Positions 39,110 to 47,804 of a DNA stretch of 64,000 nt are shown here, one piece after another. A program made the translations under genes and the position numbers. Position 1 is the first letter of the stretch, and the number at the start of each line of letters is the position of its first letter. The DNA is from Oscillospiraceae bacterium (GTDB lineage Bacteria; Bacillota; Clostridia; Oscillospirales; Oscillospiraceae), in NCBI GenBank assembly GCA_015067615.1, contig SVMD01000005.1:62001-126000 (forward strand). The letters run 5' to 3'. The notes beneath the pieces are model-generated. The model had not been told where the DNA came from, did no database searches, and saw only the letters and a program-made list of their open reading frames with translations.

Positions 39110-40561
39110 TTAATATCTGGGACGGCCCACCAGTCGGCCCTTGCCGATGGCGTAGACGTCGTCGATAACCATCTGGAAGGAAGCCTTGCGCTTCTCAGCC
39201 AGGGCACGCTCGTAGATCTTGGTCTCGTGGAAGTCCTTCAGATCCTTGCTGAAGGGCAGGTTGCCGGGGTTCAGGATACGCACAGCGCCGTTGTTGTCGC
39301 GGCAGGGCAGCATCAGGCCGCGGTTAAAGCGGCAGGGAGCGAAGGGAACGTCCAGAACGCCGGCCTCGACGCCGCGGCAGACGCCCACAGCGATGTCGCC
39401 GTTACCCAGCTCGAAGCACTTGTCCACGATGCAGCGGGTCTCCTGACGGATGATCTCCTTCTCCTCCTCCAGGTGAGCGTCGGAGAAGCTCTGGTCAGCC
39501 AGCATGTTGACCACCTGCTTGGTGCAGCGCAGACCCTCGGCGTTGGCTTCCATGGTGGGAATGCCCACAGCCTCGTGGGGAGTCTTGACGATGACCTTGG
39601 TGGCCTTGGACAGAGCGGCGATCAGGGAGCCGTTGGCGATGACGCCGAAGGCCTTGGCCTCGTCAGCGGGGAAGCCGCCCATCCACTGGTGCAGAACGGT
39701 GGTGACCTTCACGTCGCCGTAGCCGTACTTCTGCAGGTACTCGTCGGTCAGCTCTTCCAGGGTACGGATGGCAGCGATATCCTGAACCAGGTTACCGCAC
39801 TGGCCGTAGCCAACGGTGATGTTCTTGACGCCCTGCTCAGCAGCCAGCAGTGCCTCGATGATGGCAGCGGCGTGGGAGATGCAGGGGGGAACCAGGGTGC
39901 CGGTCAGGGGGCCGTAGGGCTCACGGTTGATGGAAACGCCCATTTCCTCGTACAGACCGGTGAGACGGTCAACGTACTGCCAGTCACGGATGGTGCGCTC
40001 CATGGGGATGTTTTTGCAGTAGGGCAGGTTGTAGGAGATACCGCCGCCCTCATAGGAGGTGAAGCCGCCGGCGTAGGTGATCTCGGTCAGCAGACGGGCG
40101 TCGGGGGTGCCGTGACGGACCTGCATGGGCAGGTTCACGGACTCGATGACCTGACGGCACTTGGCAACACCGTGGTTGACGGCGGGGAAGCCGTTCATCA
40201 GGGCGCGGCCCAGGCGGATGGACTCGGCGATGCCGTGCTCAGCCTCTTCATAGCGGTTCTGACGGGTGTAGGAGTCGATGGTGGAGGGCAGCAGGTCAGC
40301 CTCACCGTACTTCTCCAGGTACTGCATCAGCTTGATGTGCTCTTCCACAACGGGAACGCCTGCACGGGGCTGAACCAGGGTGCGGCCGGCAGCCTTGGCA
40401 TCCAGCAGCTTCTTGCCGAACTTGCGGGTCTCGGGCATGGCCTTGTGGTAATCCACAGCCTCCTGCAGATCCACGTCCTTACCGGTGGGCCACTGATTCA
40501 GGACTTCCTGACGCAGAGCCATAAACTCGCCTTCAGCGATTTTCTTATTGCGAATATCCAT
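39110..40561 (-). CDS. glmE: Methylaspartate mutase (glutamate mutase) E subunit
   Basis: 483 residues, the size of the catalytic epsilon subunit (MutE/GlmE). Barrel landmarks: [53 protein letters not shown], and [10 protein letters not shown]. With GlmS and adenosylcobalamin it rearranges glutamate to (2S,3S)-3-methylaspartate by a radical mechanism. It overlaps the end of glmL by 17 bases. Highly biased codons. Confidence 0.95.
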   Translation of the reverse strand: MDIRNKKIAEGEFMALRQEVLNQWPTGKDVDLQEAVDYHKAMPETRKFGKKLLDAKAAGRTLVQPRAGVPVVEEHIKLMQYLEKYGEADLLPSTIDSYTRQNRYEEAEHGIAESIRLGRALMNGFPAVNHGVAKCRQVIESVNLPMQVRHGTPDARLLTEITYAGGFTSYEGGGISYNLPYCKNIPMERTIRDWQYVDRLTGLYEEMGVSINREPYGPLTGTLVPPCISHAAAIIEALLAAEQGVKNITVGYGQCGNLVQDIAAIRTLEELTDEYLQKYGYGDVKVTTVLHQWMGGFPADEAKAFGVIANGSLIAALSKATKVIVKTPHEAVGIPTMEANAEGLRCTKQVVNMLADQSFSDAHLEEEKEIIRQETRCIVDKCFELGNGDIAVGVCRGVEAGVLDVPFAPCRFNRGLMLPCRDNNGAVRILNPGNLPFSKDLKDFHETKIYERALAEKRKASFQMVIDDVYAIGKGRLVGRPRY

Positions 40562-41936
40562 GCTTTTCTAACTCCTTTTTCATAATTCGAAGCGCCGCAT
40601 CGGGATAGTGGCCGGAAAGCAGGCCCATGGCGGCGAGAATATAACTGCGGTCAACCCACACATCTGCTGCCTTGGGCCGCAGGCTCATGGGCTGGGCGGG
40701 GGAATACTGGGCGTGGCGGGCGATCTTGTCGGTGTTTTCCGTGCGGATCAGGCTGCCGCCGGTGACGATGATCTTTTTCACGTGGGTCAGGTTTTTACCG
40801 GTCTGCACATAGGTCAGGCCCATGAGGGTGTAGGTTTCCTCCATAGTGCCGGCGTGCCGGGCCACGGCGGTTTCCACAGCGCCGGAGGCCAGGGCGTAGT
40901 CCAGGGCGGTCAGCTCCGGGTTGCCGTCAGGAACCAAATCCTTATGATCGGACAGGTAGCTGATCAGCTCCTCGGCCCGCTCTTCGGTCAGACCGGAGAG
41001 GGAGGCGATGCGGCGGATGCCCACGGCTTCCACGATACCCCGGATGGAGTAGCGCATGCCGATGTCACCCTCCACAGTGCGCTTGGAGAAGGGCTCGGGG
41101 ATGCCCTTGAACACCGTATTCATGGATTCGGGCATACCGTCGGCCATGGAATACACGTCGGTGGTGGCGCCGCCCACGTCCACGGCCACCAAATCGCCGA
41201 TGCCGGATTCGTTCTCCGTGCCCTTGCTGAGCAGCTCCATAGCCTGCAGCACGGCGGAGGGCGTGGGCATCATGATGTCATCCAGCAGCTCGGCGGCCTT
41301 GGACAGGCCCTTGGCCTGGACAATCCGCTCCAGGAAAATATCCCGGATCTTCTGCTGGGTGGGCTCGATGTTCAGGGTGCCGAACTTGGGCAGCACATTG
41401 GGGCAGATATGTACCGGATGCTTAGAAAGGATCCGGGCGCATTCCCGGGCGGCGGAGCGGTTGCCGGCGATGATGATGGGGAAATTGGGAGGCAGGGTGG
41501 CCAGCATCCGGGCATTGTGCAGGATGCACTCGCTGTTGCCGCCGTCGGTGCCGCCTACCAGCAGGAAAATATCCGGCTTCAGAGCCTGGATCTCATCCAG
41601 GTCATCTTCCGTAAGCTGGAAGGAGTAAAGACCCACCACCTTGGCGCCTGCGCCGAGACTTGCCAGCTTGGCAGCTTCGCTCGTCAGCTCGGGAACCAGA
41701 CCGCTGGTGACCATTCTGAGGCCGCCGGCGGCGGAGGAGCAGGCGTAGGTTTCTGCATACTCCAGCTTGCCGGTCTTTTCTTCCAGGAGCTTAAGACCCT
41801 TGGCGAGGCCGTCGCCCACATCTGTCTGGATGGTGGTAAAGGACTGGGCAGTGCCCAGTATCCGCTCTTCTTCCACGTCAACGGCAGTGAGCTTGGTATA
41901 AGTACTGCCGAAGTCGATGAGCAGAATGGGTTTCAT
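40545..41936 (-). CDS. glmL: Glutamate mutase reactivation protein GlmL/MutL
   Basis: 463 residues from the ATG at 41936; the longer upstream frame is a shadow of glmS. Actin-like ATPase fold: phosphate loop [14 protein letters not shown] (residues 6-19), [11 protein letters not shown] in the middle, and a C-terminal adenosine motif IIVTGGSLI. MutL/GlmL is thought to reactivate or chaperone the B12-dependent mutase, releasing damaged cobalamin. It sits between glmS and glmE as in other glutamate fermenters, four bases after glmS. Confidence 0.93.
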   Translation of the reverse strand: MKPILLIDFGSTYTKLTAVDVEEERILGTAQSFTTIQTDVGDGLAKGLKLLEEKTGKLEYAETYACSSAAGGLRMVTSGLVPELTSEAAKLASLGAGAKVVGLYSFQLTEDDLDEIQALKPDIFLLVGGTDGGNSECILHNARMLATLPPNFPIIIAGNRSAARECARILSKHPVHICPNVLPKFGTLNIEPTQQKIRDIFLERIVQAKGLSKAAELLDDIMMPTPSAVLQAMELLSKGTENESGIGDLVAVDVGGATTDVYSMADGMPESMNTVFKGIPEPFSKRTVEGDIGMRYSIRGIVEAVGIRRIASLSGLTEERAEELISYLSDHKDLVPDGNPELTALDYALASGAVETAVARHAGTMEETYTLMGLTYVQTGKNLTHVKKIIVTGGSLIRTENTDKIARHAQYSPAQPMSLRPKAADVWVDRSYILAAMGLLSGHYPDAALRIMKKELEKHGYSQ

Positions 41937-41940
41937 GGGC

Positions 41941-42366
41941 TTAGCCCTCCATGTGCAGCAGCTCGCGCAGGGCCTCAATGGTGGTCTCGGGAGCGGTTCC
42001 GGGAGGGAATGCACGGTCGAAGCCCATGTCCTTGAAGCGCTTCTCCACGTCCTCGAAGGTCTGCTTGCCGATGACGATGTTGCCGCCCACGACCAGGGGG
42101 ATGCCCTTCAGGCCGGCCTCGTCGCACTTCTCGCGCAGGCCGCGGCAGTCCAGCTCGCCCTGGCCATACAGGGAGGAAACCACGATGGCGTCGGCATTGG
42201 ACTCGATGGCAGCTGCGATGTACTCTTCCTGGGAGACCATAACGCCCAGGTTCACCACTTCAAAACCGGCTTCGGTAAATGCGTGGTACAGGATCTTGTT
42301 GCCCACGGCGTGGACGTCGGCGCCGATGACGCCAATGACAAGAACCTTCTTTTCTCTGTTCTCCAT
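41941..42366 (-). CDS. glmS: Methylaspartate mutase (glutamate mutase) S subunit
   Basis: 141 residues from the ATG at 42366. Cobalamin-binding small subunit: the base-off motif DVHAVG (Asp-x-His-x-x-Gly, where His coordinates cobalt) lies near residue 20, followed by [10 protein letters not shown] and VVGGNIVIG. It carries adenosylcobalamin for GlmE. First gene of the glmS-glmL-glmE-mal operon, behind a 215-base structured leader. Confidence 0.95.
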   Translation of the reverse strand: MENREKKVLVIGVIGADVHAVGNKILYHAFTEAGFEVVNLGVMVSQEEYIAAAIESNADAIVVSSLYGQGELDCRGLREKCDEAGLKGIPLVVGGNIVIGKQTFEDVEKRFKDMGFDRAFPPGTAPETTIEALRELLHMEG

Positions 42367-42413
42367 AATCCACCTCATTATAATAATTTTTGTTTAACGA
42401 CTTGCTTATGTGT

Positions 42414-42484
42414 TTCCCGGGTGAAGGACAGCAAAAACACCCATAACAGTAACGCCCTGTTAAAAACAGAGCTGACGGTTATGG
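42414..42484 (-). promoter_or_regulatory. Hairpin-rich leader of the glutamate mutase operon
   Basis: The untranslated leader runs about 215 bases (42580 to 42367). It contains a stem CCATAAC (42441-42447) with GGTTATGG (42477-42484) closing an inner CCTGTT/AACAG helix, and a second stem GGGTG/CACCC near 42418-42441. No cobalamin-box or known glutamine-riboswitch core is recognised. It may be a regulatory RNA, or simply a long leader. Confidence 0.35.
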
Positions 42485-42587
42485 ATGCCTATGGAGGATT
42501 TCACGCCCTGACTGTCTTTCTGCATGTTCTATACGCCTCATAAAAAGTTTCAATATATACACGTCTTACCAGGGAACCCTATAGTAT

Positions 42588-42615
42588 ATTTTAAACAAAA
42601 CACAAGTTTTGTCAA
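42588..42615 (-). promoter_or_regulatory. Promoter of the glmS-glmL-glmE-mal operon
   Basis: Minus strand TTGACA (42615-42610), 16-bp spacer, TAAAAT (42593-42588). Confidence 0.7.
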
Positions 42616-42651
42616 TACGTTGGCTAAGATATTTTTTACAATTTCAGCCGT

Positions 42652-42676
42652 CTCCCGGGCAGAATCTGCCCGGGAG
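42652..42676. terminator. Hairpin after the mesaconase beta gene
   Basis: Stem CTCCCGGGCAGA (42652-42663) with TCTGCCCGGGAG (42665-42676). Very stable, but the minus-strand T tract is poor; it marks the boundary between the cit-fum and glm operons. Confidence 0.6.
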
Positions 42677-42693
42677 TGGATTTTTATACATTC

Positions 42694-43251
42694 TCAGTCG
42701 ACAGTGGCCAAATAGTCGGCCTTGCCGGACTCGTAGAGGTTGTTGCCCAGGGAGTCAATGATGACCACGGCGGGGAAATTCTCCACCACCAGTTCCCGGA
42801 TGGCTTCGGCGCCCAGGTCCTCGTAGGCAACTACTTTGGCGGACTTGATGCAGCGGCTGAGCAGGGCGCCGCAGCCGCCGATGGCGCCGAAGTAGACGGC
42901 GCCGTGCTCCTGCATGGCGGCGATGACCTCCGGGCCACGCTTGCCCTTGCCGATCATGCCGGTCTCGCCCAGGGCGATGAGGGTGGGGCTGTAGGCGTCC
43001 ATCCGGTAGGAGGTGGTGGGGCCCGCGGAGCCGATGGCCTGACCGGGCTTTGCGGGGGTGGGACCCACATAGTAGATGGTGGCGTCCTTCACGGGGAAGG
43101 GCAGCTCCTTGCCTTCGTCAGCCAGGGCGCACAGCCGCTTGTGGGCGGCATCCCGGGCGGTGTAGATGATGCCGCTGAGCAGGCAGGAATCGCCGGCCTT
43201 CAGCTCCCGGGCCTTATCCCGGGTCAGGGGCAGCTGGATGGAAATTGCCAT
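42694..43251 (-). CDS. Fe-S hydro-lyase beta subunit (mesaconase/class I fumarase)
   Basis: 185 residues, the C-terminal (beta) half of class I fumarase: LKAGDSCLLSGIIYTARDAAHKR, YVGPTPAKPGQAIGSAGPTTSYRMD and GAIGGCGALLS. With the alpha subunit gene one base upstream it forms a two-subunit Fe-S hydratase. In this gene set it most likely hydrates mesaconate to (S)-citramalate, though fumarate hydration is equally possible for the family and may coexist. No other mesaconase candidate is in the window. Confidence 0.9.
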   Translation of the reverse strand: MAISIQLPLTRDKARELKAGDSCLLSGIIYTARDAAHKRLCALADEGKELPFPVKDATIYYVGPTPAKPGQAIGSAGPTTSYRMDAYSPTLIALGETGMIGKGKRGPEVIAAMQEHGAVYFGAIGGCGALLSRCIKSAKVVAYEDLGAEAIRELVVENFPAVVIIDSLGNNLYESGKADYLATVD

Positions 43252-43252
43252 A

Positions 43253-44092
43253 TCAGAGCACCTCCTTCTTATGGCGGGTCACATGGCAGTTGATGTTGAC
43301 TGCCACGGGCAGGCCCGCGATATGGGTGGGGAACTTTTCAATATTGACGCACAGAGCGGTGGTCTTGCCGCCGAAGCCCTGGGGGCCGATGCCGAGGGCG
43401 TTGATCTTATTGAGGATCTTCTGCTCCAGCTCGGCGTAGTAGGGATCGGGGTGACGCTCCTCGGCGGAGCGCATCAGGGCCTTCTTGGCCAGGAACGCGG
43501 CCTTGTCGAAGGTGCCGCCAATGCCCACGCCTACAATGATGGGGGGACAGGGGTTGGGACCGGCCTCCTGGACCACCTTGGCAACGAAGTCGATAACGCC
43601 TTCCACACCGTCGGAGGGACGGAGCATCTTGATCTGGCTCATGTTCTCGGAGCCGAAGCCCTTGGGGGCCACCATGATTTCCAGTTTATCGCCGGGGACG
43701 ATGTCGTAATAGATCATGGCAGGGGTATTATCGCCGGTGTTGACCCGGTTCAGGGGATCACCCACCACGCTCTTGCGCAGATAACCCTCGCCGTAGCCCT
43801 GACGGACGCCCTCGTTGACCGCATCTTCAATATTGCCGTCGATGTGGACCTCCTGGCCGATGGTCAGGAACACACAGGCCACGCCGGTATCCTGGCAGAT
43901 GGGCACGTTTTCATTGTCGGCGATCTGGTAGTTTTCCATGATCCGCTCCAGGATTTCCCGGGCGGGGGCCCAGGGCTCTGCTGCGTAGTTGGATTCGATG
44001 CAGCGCTTCACATCTTGGGGCAGGTGGCAGTTGGCCTCGATGCACAGCCGCTTGACCACCTCGGTGATCTTTGCGGCAGAAATTTCACGCAT
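43253..44092 (-). CDS. Fe-S hydro-lyase alpha subunit (mesaconase/class I fumarase)
   Basis: 279 residues, the N-terminal (alpha) half of class I fumarase. Cluster ligands are expected at Cys in PICQDTG, GPNPCPPIIVGVGIGG and the C-terminal NINCHVTR; IPVGDKLE-like VPGDKLEIMVAPKGFGSEN is the hallmark strand. Oxygen-sensitive 4Fe-4S enzyme. It follows citF by 14 bases (ribosome site AAGGAGG) and sits inside the citramalate lyase operon, which is the main reason to prefer mesaconase over fumarase. Confidence 0.92.
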   Translation of the reverse strand: MREISAAKITEVVKRLCIEANCHLPQDVKRCIESNYAAEPWAPAREILERIMENYQIADNENVPICQDTGVACVFLTIGQEVHIDGNIEDAVNEGVRQGYGEGYLRKSVVGDPLNRVNTGDNTPAMIYYDIVPGDKLEIMVAPKGFGSENMSQIKMLRPSDGVEGVIDFVAKVVQEAGPNPCPPIIVGVGIGGTFDKAAFLAKKALMRSAEERHPDPYYAELEQKILNKINALGIGPQGFGGKTTALCVNIEKFPTHIAGLPVAVNINCHVTRHKKEVL

Positions 44093-44106
44093 AGTTCGTT
44101 ACCTCC

Positions 44107-45519
44107 TTACTTTACAGGTACGTTGTAGATGGTATCCAGCTCGGAGCCGTCCCGGTAGATGACCTTGGCCACGGCCTTGTCGCCAAACTTGGGATGATGG
44201 GGCTTGCCGGTGATCCGCTCGGTCTTTTCCTTCAGCTCGTGGATATCGATGACGGGCAGACCGGCGTCCTTCAGACGGTACATCAGCTCCGCGTTCTTGG
44301 GATTCACGGCAATGCCGCCCTGGGTGACCAGCACGTCGATGTCCTTGCCGGGGGTGGAGATGCAGGTGACCTGATCCGTGACGATGGGCATTCTGGCCCG
44401 GAACATGGGGGCGATGATCATGGCCAGCTTACTGCCGGCAGCAGTGTCGGAGTGGCCGCCGGAGCCGCCCATGATGTAGCCGTTGGAGTCCGTGTGGACG
44501 TTGACGTTGAAGTTGGTGTCGATCTCAGTGGCACCCAGGATCACCACGTCCAGGCTGTCCACGGCGGCGCTGCGGTGGCTGGGGCTGGCGTAGTGCATGG
44601 CGGAGACTTCCTGATGGTTGGGATTGGTGCGAATGGATTCCACAGCGTCCAGGTCGAAGCACTGGACGTCCAGCAGCCGCTGGAAGCAGCCGGCCTTCAG
44701 CATGTCCACCATGTAGCCGGTGATGCCGCCCAGGCCGAAGGAGCCCTTGATGTTCTTTTCCAGCATGATGTCCTTCAGGAACTTGGCGGCGGCCAGAGAA
44801 GCGCCGCCGGCGCCGGTCTGGAAGGAGAAGCCGTCCTTGAGAAGGCCGGAATGCTCGATGACCTTGGCTGCGTAGGAGGCCATCACCAGACCCACCGGGT
44901 CACGGGTGATCCGGGTGGTGCCGGAAACGATGCCCTTGGGATTGCCGATGGCGTCCACCTGAACCACGTAATCCACGTAGCTCTCGGGGATGGAGAAGTC
45001 GGTCAGGGGATAGGGGACCAGGTTGTCGGTGATGACGATGACCTTCTTGGCGTACATGGCGTCGGGGTAGGCATAGCCCAGGCTGCCGCAGGCAGAGGGA
45101 CCGTACTTACCGGAGCAGTTGCCCATGGGGTCGGAGGTGGGAGCGGCGATGAAGGCCACGTCGATGGGGGTGCGGCCCAGGCAGATGTCGCTGGGACGGC
45201 CGCCGTGGGTCCGGAACTGGACAGGAGTGTCCATGATGCCCTCGGAAATGGCCCGGCCCACGCCTGCTGCCATGTAGTTGCACTGAATGGAGGTGATGAC
45301 CTTGTTTTCAATATGCTCGATGACGGGCATATGGGTGTCAAAGACGGAGCTGGCGTTCATGTTCAGCTCGTGGATGCCCAGAGCGGCGATCTCCTCCATG
45401 ACCATGTTCAGCACATAGTCACCGTTGCGCAGATGGTGGTGGAAGGAGACGGTCATGCCGTCTTTCAGGCCGGCCAGGGCGATGGCCTCCCGGATGGAAT
45501 TTACCAGTTTGGTTTTCAT
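44107..45519 (-). CDS. citF: Citramalate/citrate lyase alpha subunit
   Basis: 470 residues, the CoA-transferase-like alpha subunit (CitF): VSFHHHLRNGDYVLNMVMEEIA, THGGRPSDICLGRTPIDVAFIAAP, GNCSGKYGPSACGSLGYAYPDA and the late GGSGGHSDTAAGSKL. In the complex it moves acetyl from ACP to the incoming substrate, making citramalyl-ACP (or citryl-ACP). With MAL and glutamate mutase nearby, citramalate is the likely substrate. Slightly shorter than the usual 500 residues. Ribosome site GGGAGG; three bases after citE. Confidence 0.93.
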   Translation of the reverse strand: MKTKLVNSIREAIALAGLKDGMTVSFHHHLRNGDYVLNMVMEEIAALGIHELNMNASSVFDTHMPVIEHIENKVITSIQCNYMAAGVGRAISEGIMDTPVQFRTHGGRPSDICLGRTPIDVAFIAAPTSDPMGNCSGKYGPSACGSLGYAYPDAMYAKKVIVITDNLVPYPLTDFSIPESYVDYVVQVDAIGNPKGIVSGTTRITRDPVGLVMASYAAKVIEHSGLLKDGFSFQTGAGGASLAAAKFLKDIMLEKNIKGSFGLGGITGYMVDMLKAGCFQRLLDVQCFDLDAVESIRTNPNHQEVSAMHYASPSHRSAAVDSLDVVILGATEIDTNFNVNVHTDSNGYIMGGSGGHSDTAAGSKLAMIIAPMFRARMPIVTDQVTCISTPGKDIDVLVTQGGIAVNPKNAELMYRLKDAGLPVIDIHELKEKTERITGKPHHPKFGDKAVAKVIYRDGSELDTIYNVPVK

Positions 45520-45522
45520 GGC

Positions 45523-46398
45523 TTATACCTCCCTTCCTAAGCCCATTTCCACAGCCATGGAAATGGTCCGCTCTGCTCTTGCCACGATGGGGGCGTCGAT
45601 CATCTTGCCCCGCAGAGCAATGGCACCCTTGCCCTGCTCCTTGGCGATGCGAATAGCCTCGATGACTTCGTAGGCATAGTCGATCTCTGCCATGGTGGGG
45701 CTGAACACCCGGTTGATGACCTCCACATGCCGGGGAGAGATGGATGCCTTGCCGCTAAAGCCCAAGGCCTTGGCCAGCTCTGCGTCCACCACGATGCCCT
45801 CATCGTCGTTGACATCGGTGAAGGGGGTGTCGAATACGTCGATATTGGCGGCGCGGGCGGCAACCACCAGACGGGTCCGGGCATACTCAATCTCCCGGCC
45901 CTCCTTGGTGCGCTTGCAGCGCAGATCCGCGGTCAGGTCCTCAGCGCCCAGGAACAGGGCCCGGATACGCTTGGTGCTGGACGCGATGGCGAAGGAATTC
46001 TCCACGCCCATGGCGGTCTCAATCAGGGGCATCAGGCCCACGGTATTGGCCGCAAAGCCCAGCTTTTCTTCCAACTCGGTCATGTACTCGTCGGCGGCCA
46101 GCACATCGGCGGCGCTGCCGGATTTGGGCAGCAGGATCATGTCGGGCTTGTAGGGCATGATCTGGTCCAGGTCCTTGCGCCAGTAGGGGGTGTCAATGGA
46201 GTTGATGCGGACAATCCGGCCGCAGCCGCCAAAGTCCATGTAACGCATGGTGTTGCGGACCAGGATCCGGGCAGCGTCCTTTTCGGCGGGGGAGACGGCG
46301 TCTTCCAGGTCGAAGATCACCGCGTCAGCGCCCAGGCAATTGCCGTTGATCAGCATATTGGGGTTATTGCCCGGCAGGAACAGCATGGAACGAAGCAT
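45523..46398 (-). CDS. citE: Citramalate/citrate lyase beta subunit
   Basis: 291 residues of the HpcH/HpaI aldolase-like CitE family: RSMLFLPGNNPNML, ADAVIFDLEDAVSPAEKDAAR, LLPKSGSA, PLIETAMGVENSF, LGAEDLTADL. It cleaves the acyl-ACP intermediate to acetyl-ACP plus pyruvate (from citramalate) or oxaloacetate (from citrate). Its start overlaps the citD stop by one base. Mg-binding Glu/Asp (IETAMG and GAEDLTAD) are present. Confidence 0.95.
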   Translation of the reverse strand: MLRSMLFLPGNNPNMLINGNCLGADAVIFDLEDAVSPAEKDAARILVRNTMRYMDFGGCGRIVRINSIDTPYWRKDLDQIMPYKPDMILLPKSGSAADVLAADEYMTELEEKLGFAANTVGLMPLIETAMGVENSFAIASSTKRIRALFLGAEDLTADLRCKRTKEGREIEYARTRLVVAARAANIDVFDTPFTDVNDDEGIVVDAELAKALGFSGKASISPRHVEVINRVFSPTMAEIDYAYEVIEAIRIAKEQGKGAIALRGKMIDAPIVARAERTISMAVEMGLGREV

Positions 46399-46670
46399 CA
46401 GTTTTCCCCCTTTCCACGGTTAACAGCGGTTTCCACCCGGGCCCGGATGACGCAGTCCAGCGCGCCCCGGTCCTGGATGCGCAGGCTGGCGTTTTCCACG
46501 CCGCACTCGTCAAGGACCTCCCGGACAACTGCCAGGATCTCCTCGCCGAACTGGGCCTGCACCACGGAGTTCAGGTCGATTTCAATGCCGTTTTCGGCAG
46601 GGGCGATCTCCACGAACACATCGCTGGATTCCAGCGTGCCCGCGGAGGCGGGGTAAAGGATCGGATTCAT
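46398..46670 (-). CDS. citD: Citramalate/citrate lyase acyl carrier protein
   Basis: 90 residues from the ATG at 46670 (GGGAGG ribosome site). The SAGTLESSDVFVEI segment is the attachment region: in CitD the 2'-(5''-phosphoribosyl)-3'-dephospho-CoA group is carried by a conserved Ser here. It is the gamma subunit shuttling the acyl group between CitF and CitE. First gene of the operon citD-citE-citF-fum alpha-fum beta. The prosthetic-group genes citX and citG are not in the window. Confidence 0.93.
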   Translation of the reverse strand: MNPILYPASAGTLESSDVFVEIAPAENGIEIDLNSVVQAQFGEEILAVVREVLDECGVENASLRIQDRGALDCVIRARVETAVNRGKGEN

Positions 46671-46706
46671 AGCAATGCCTCCCAATCATTTTTTGATGTT
46701 GCCCCC

Positions 46707-46735
46707 ATTATAACGCCACTGGAAAATAATTGCAA
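46707..46735 (-). promoter_or_regulatory. Promoter of the citDEF-mesaconase operon
   Basis: Minus strand TTGCAA (46735-46730), 17-bp spacer, TATAAT (46712-46707). Confidence 0.8.
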
Positions 46736-46753
46736 TGTTTCTCAGAAAAATAC

Positions 46754-46782
46754 TTCCAAAATGTCGTACCATTGGTTATAAT
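46754..46782 (+). promoter_or_regulatory. Promoter of citC, divergent from citD
   Basis: TTCCAA (46754-46759), 17-bp spacer, TATAAT (46777-46782). The -35 is poor, which could mean activator dependence. Confidence 0.55.
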
Positions 46783-46806
46783 GAATAAAACAGGGAGGTG
46801 AGGCGG

Positions 46807-47793
46807 ATGTATACAGAATCGGATCAGACCCTTTCCGGACAGAAAAAGGCAGCCTGGGAGCGGTTTTTGGCCGCGGCGGCCCTGAAGCCGGACACGGATA
46901 CGGACCAGACGGTGACGGTCTGGGATGAGGGTCAGATCATTGCCTGCGGAAGCCGGAAGGGAAATCTGCTCAAATGCATCGCGGTGGACCCGGCCCGGCA
47001 GGGCGAGGGCCTGACGGCGGCGGTGCTGACGCCTCTGCGGCAGGAGGCCATCCGGGAGGGCCACAGCCAGCTGTTCCTCTACACCAAGCCCCGGAACCGG
47101 ATGCTCTTTGCGCCTCTGTTTTTCTACCCCGTGGCCCAGACCCAGAACGTGCTGCTGATGGAGAACACCCGCAGCGGTGTGCAGAATTTTCTGGATTCCC
47201 TGGAGATCCCGCGCCGGGAGGGGAAGATCGGCTGCATCGTCATGAACGCGGATCCCTTCACAAAGGGCCATCAGTATCTGGCGGAAACGGCGGCAGGGCA
47301 GTGCGACTGGCTGTATATCTTTGTGCTGTCGGAGGACAAGGGAACCTTCACCGCCCGGGAACGGATGGAACTGGTGAAGCAGGGCACCGCCCACCTGAAA
47401 AACGTGACGGTCCATCCCACAGGCCCCTACCTGATCTCCTCGGCCACCTTCCCCAAGTACTTCCTGAAGGATCGGGAGACTGCCCAGCGGGAGCATTACC
47501 TGCTGGATCTGGCGGTGTTCCTGAAGTGGTTCGTTCCCCATTTCGGTATCACCCACCGTTTCGCCGGAACGGAGCCCACCTGCGCCGTCACCGGAGGCTA
47601 TAACCTGGCCATGGCGGAGCTTCTGCCCCAGAATAAAGTGGAATTCATAGAGATCCCCCGGAAGCAGGCGCAGGATACTGCCATCAGCGCCAGCACCGTC
47701 CGCCGGGAAATGGAGAGCGGCGATCTGGATAAACTCAAAAACCTGGTTCCGGAAGGTACTTTCCGGTGTATTTTGGAAAAAATCAACAGATAA
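46807..47793 (+). CDS. citC: [Citrate (pro-3S)-lyase] ligase
   Basis: 328 residues from the ATG at 46807; a GTG three codons upstream lies within the ribosome site GGGAGGTG. An N-terminal GNAT-like domain (AVDPARQGEGLTAAVLTPL) precedes the nucleotidyltransferase domain with IGCIVMNADPFTKGHQYLAE (HxGH-like motif) and the late ISASTVRREM (ISSTxxR-like). It acetylates the thiol of the lyase carrier protein with acetate and ATP, switching the lyase on. Divergent from the lyase operon. Confidence 0.92.
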   Translation: MYTESDQTLSGQKKAAWERFLAAAALKPDTDTDQTVTVWDEGQIIACGSRKGNLLKCIAVDPARQGEGLTAAVLTPLRQEAIREGHSQLFLYTKPRNRMLFAPLFFYPVAQTQNVLLMENTRSGVQNFLDSLEIPRREGKIGCIVMNADPFTKGHQYLAETAAGQCDWLYIFVLSEDKGTFTARERMELVKQGTAHLKNVTVHPTGPYLISSATFPKYFLKDRETAQREHYLLDLAVFLKWFVPHFGITHRFAGTEPTCAVTGGYNLAMAELLPQNKVEFIEIPRKQAQDTAISASTVRREMESGDLDKLKNLVPEGTFRCILEKINR

Positions 47794-47804
47794 GGAGTTC
47801 ATAT

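Noticed and set aside
42367-42610. A cobalamin riboswitch before the glutamate mutase genes
   Set aside because: The conserved B12-box and the rest of the cobalamin aptamer core were not found in this leader; only generic hairpins are seen.
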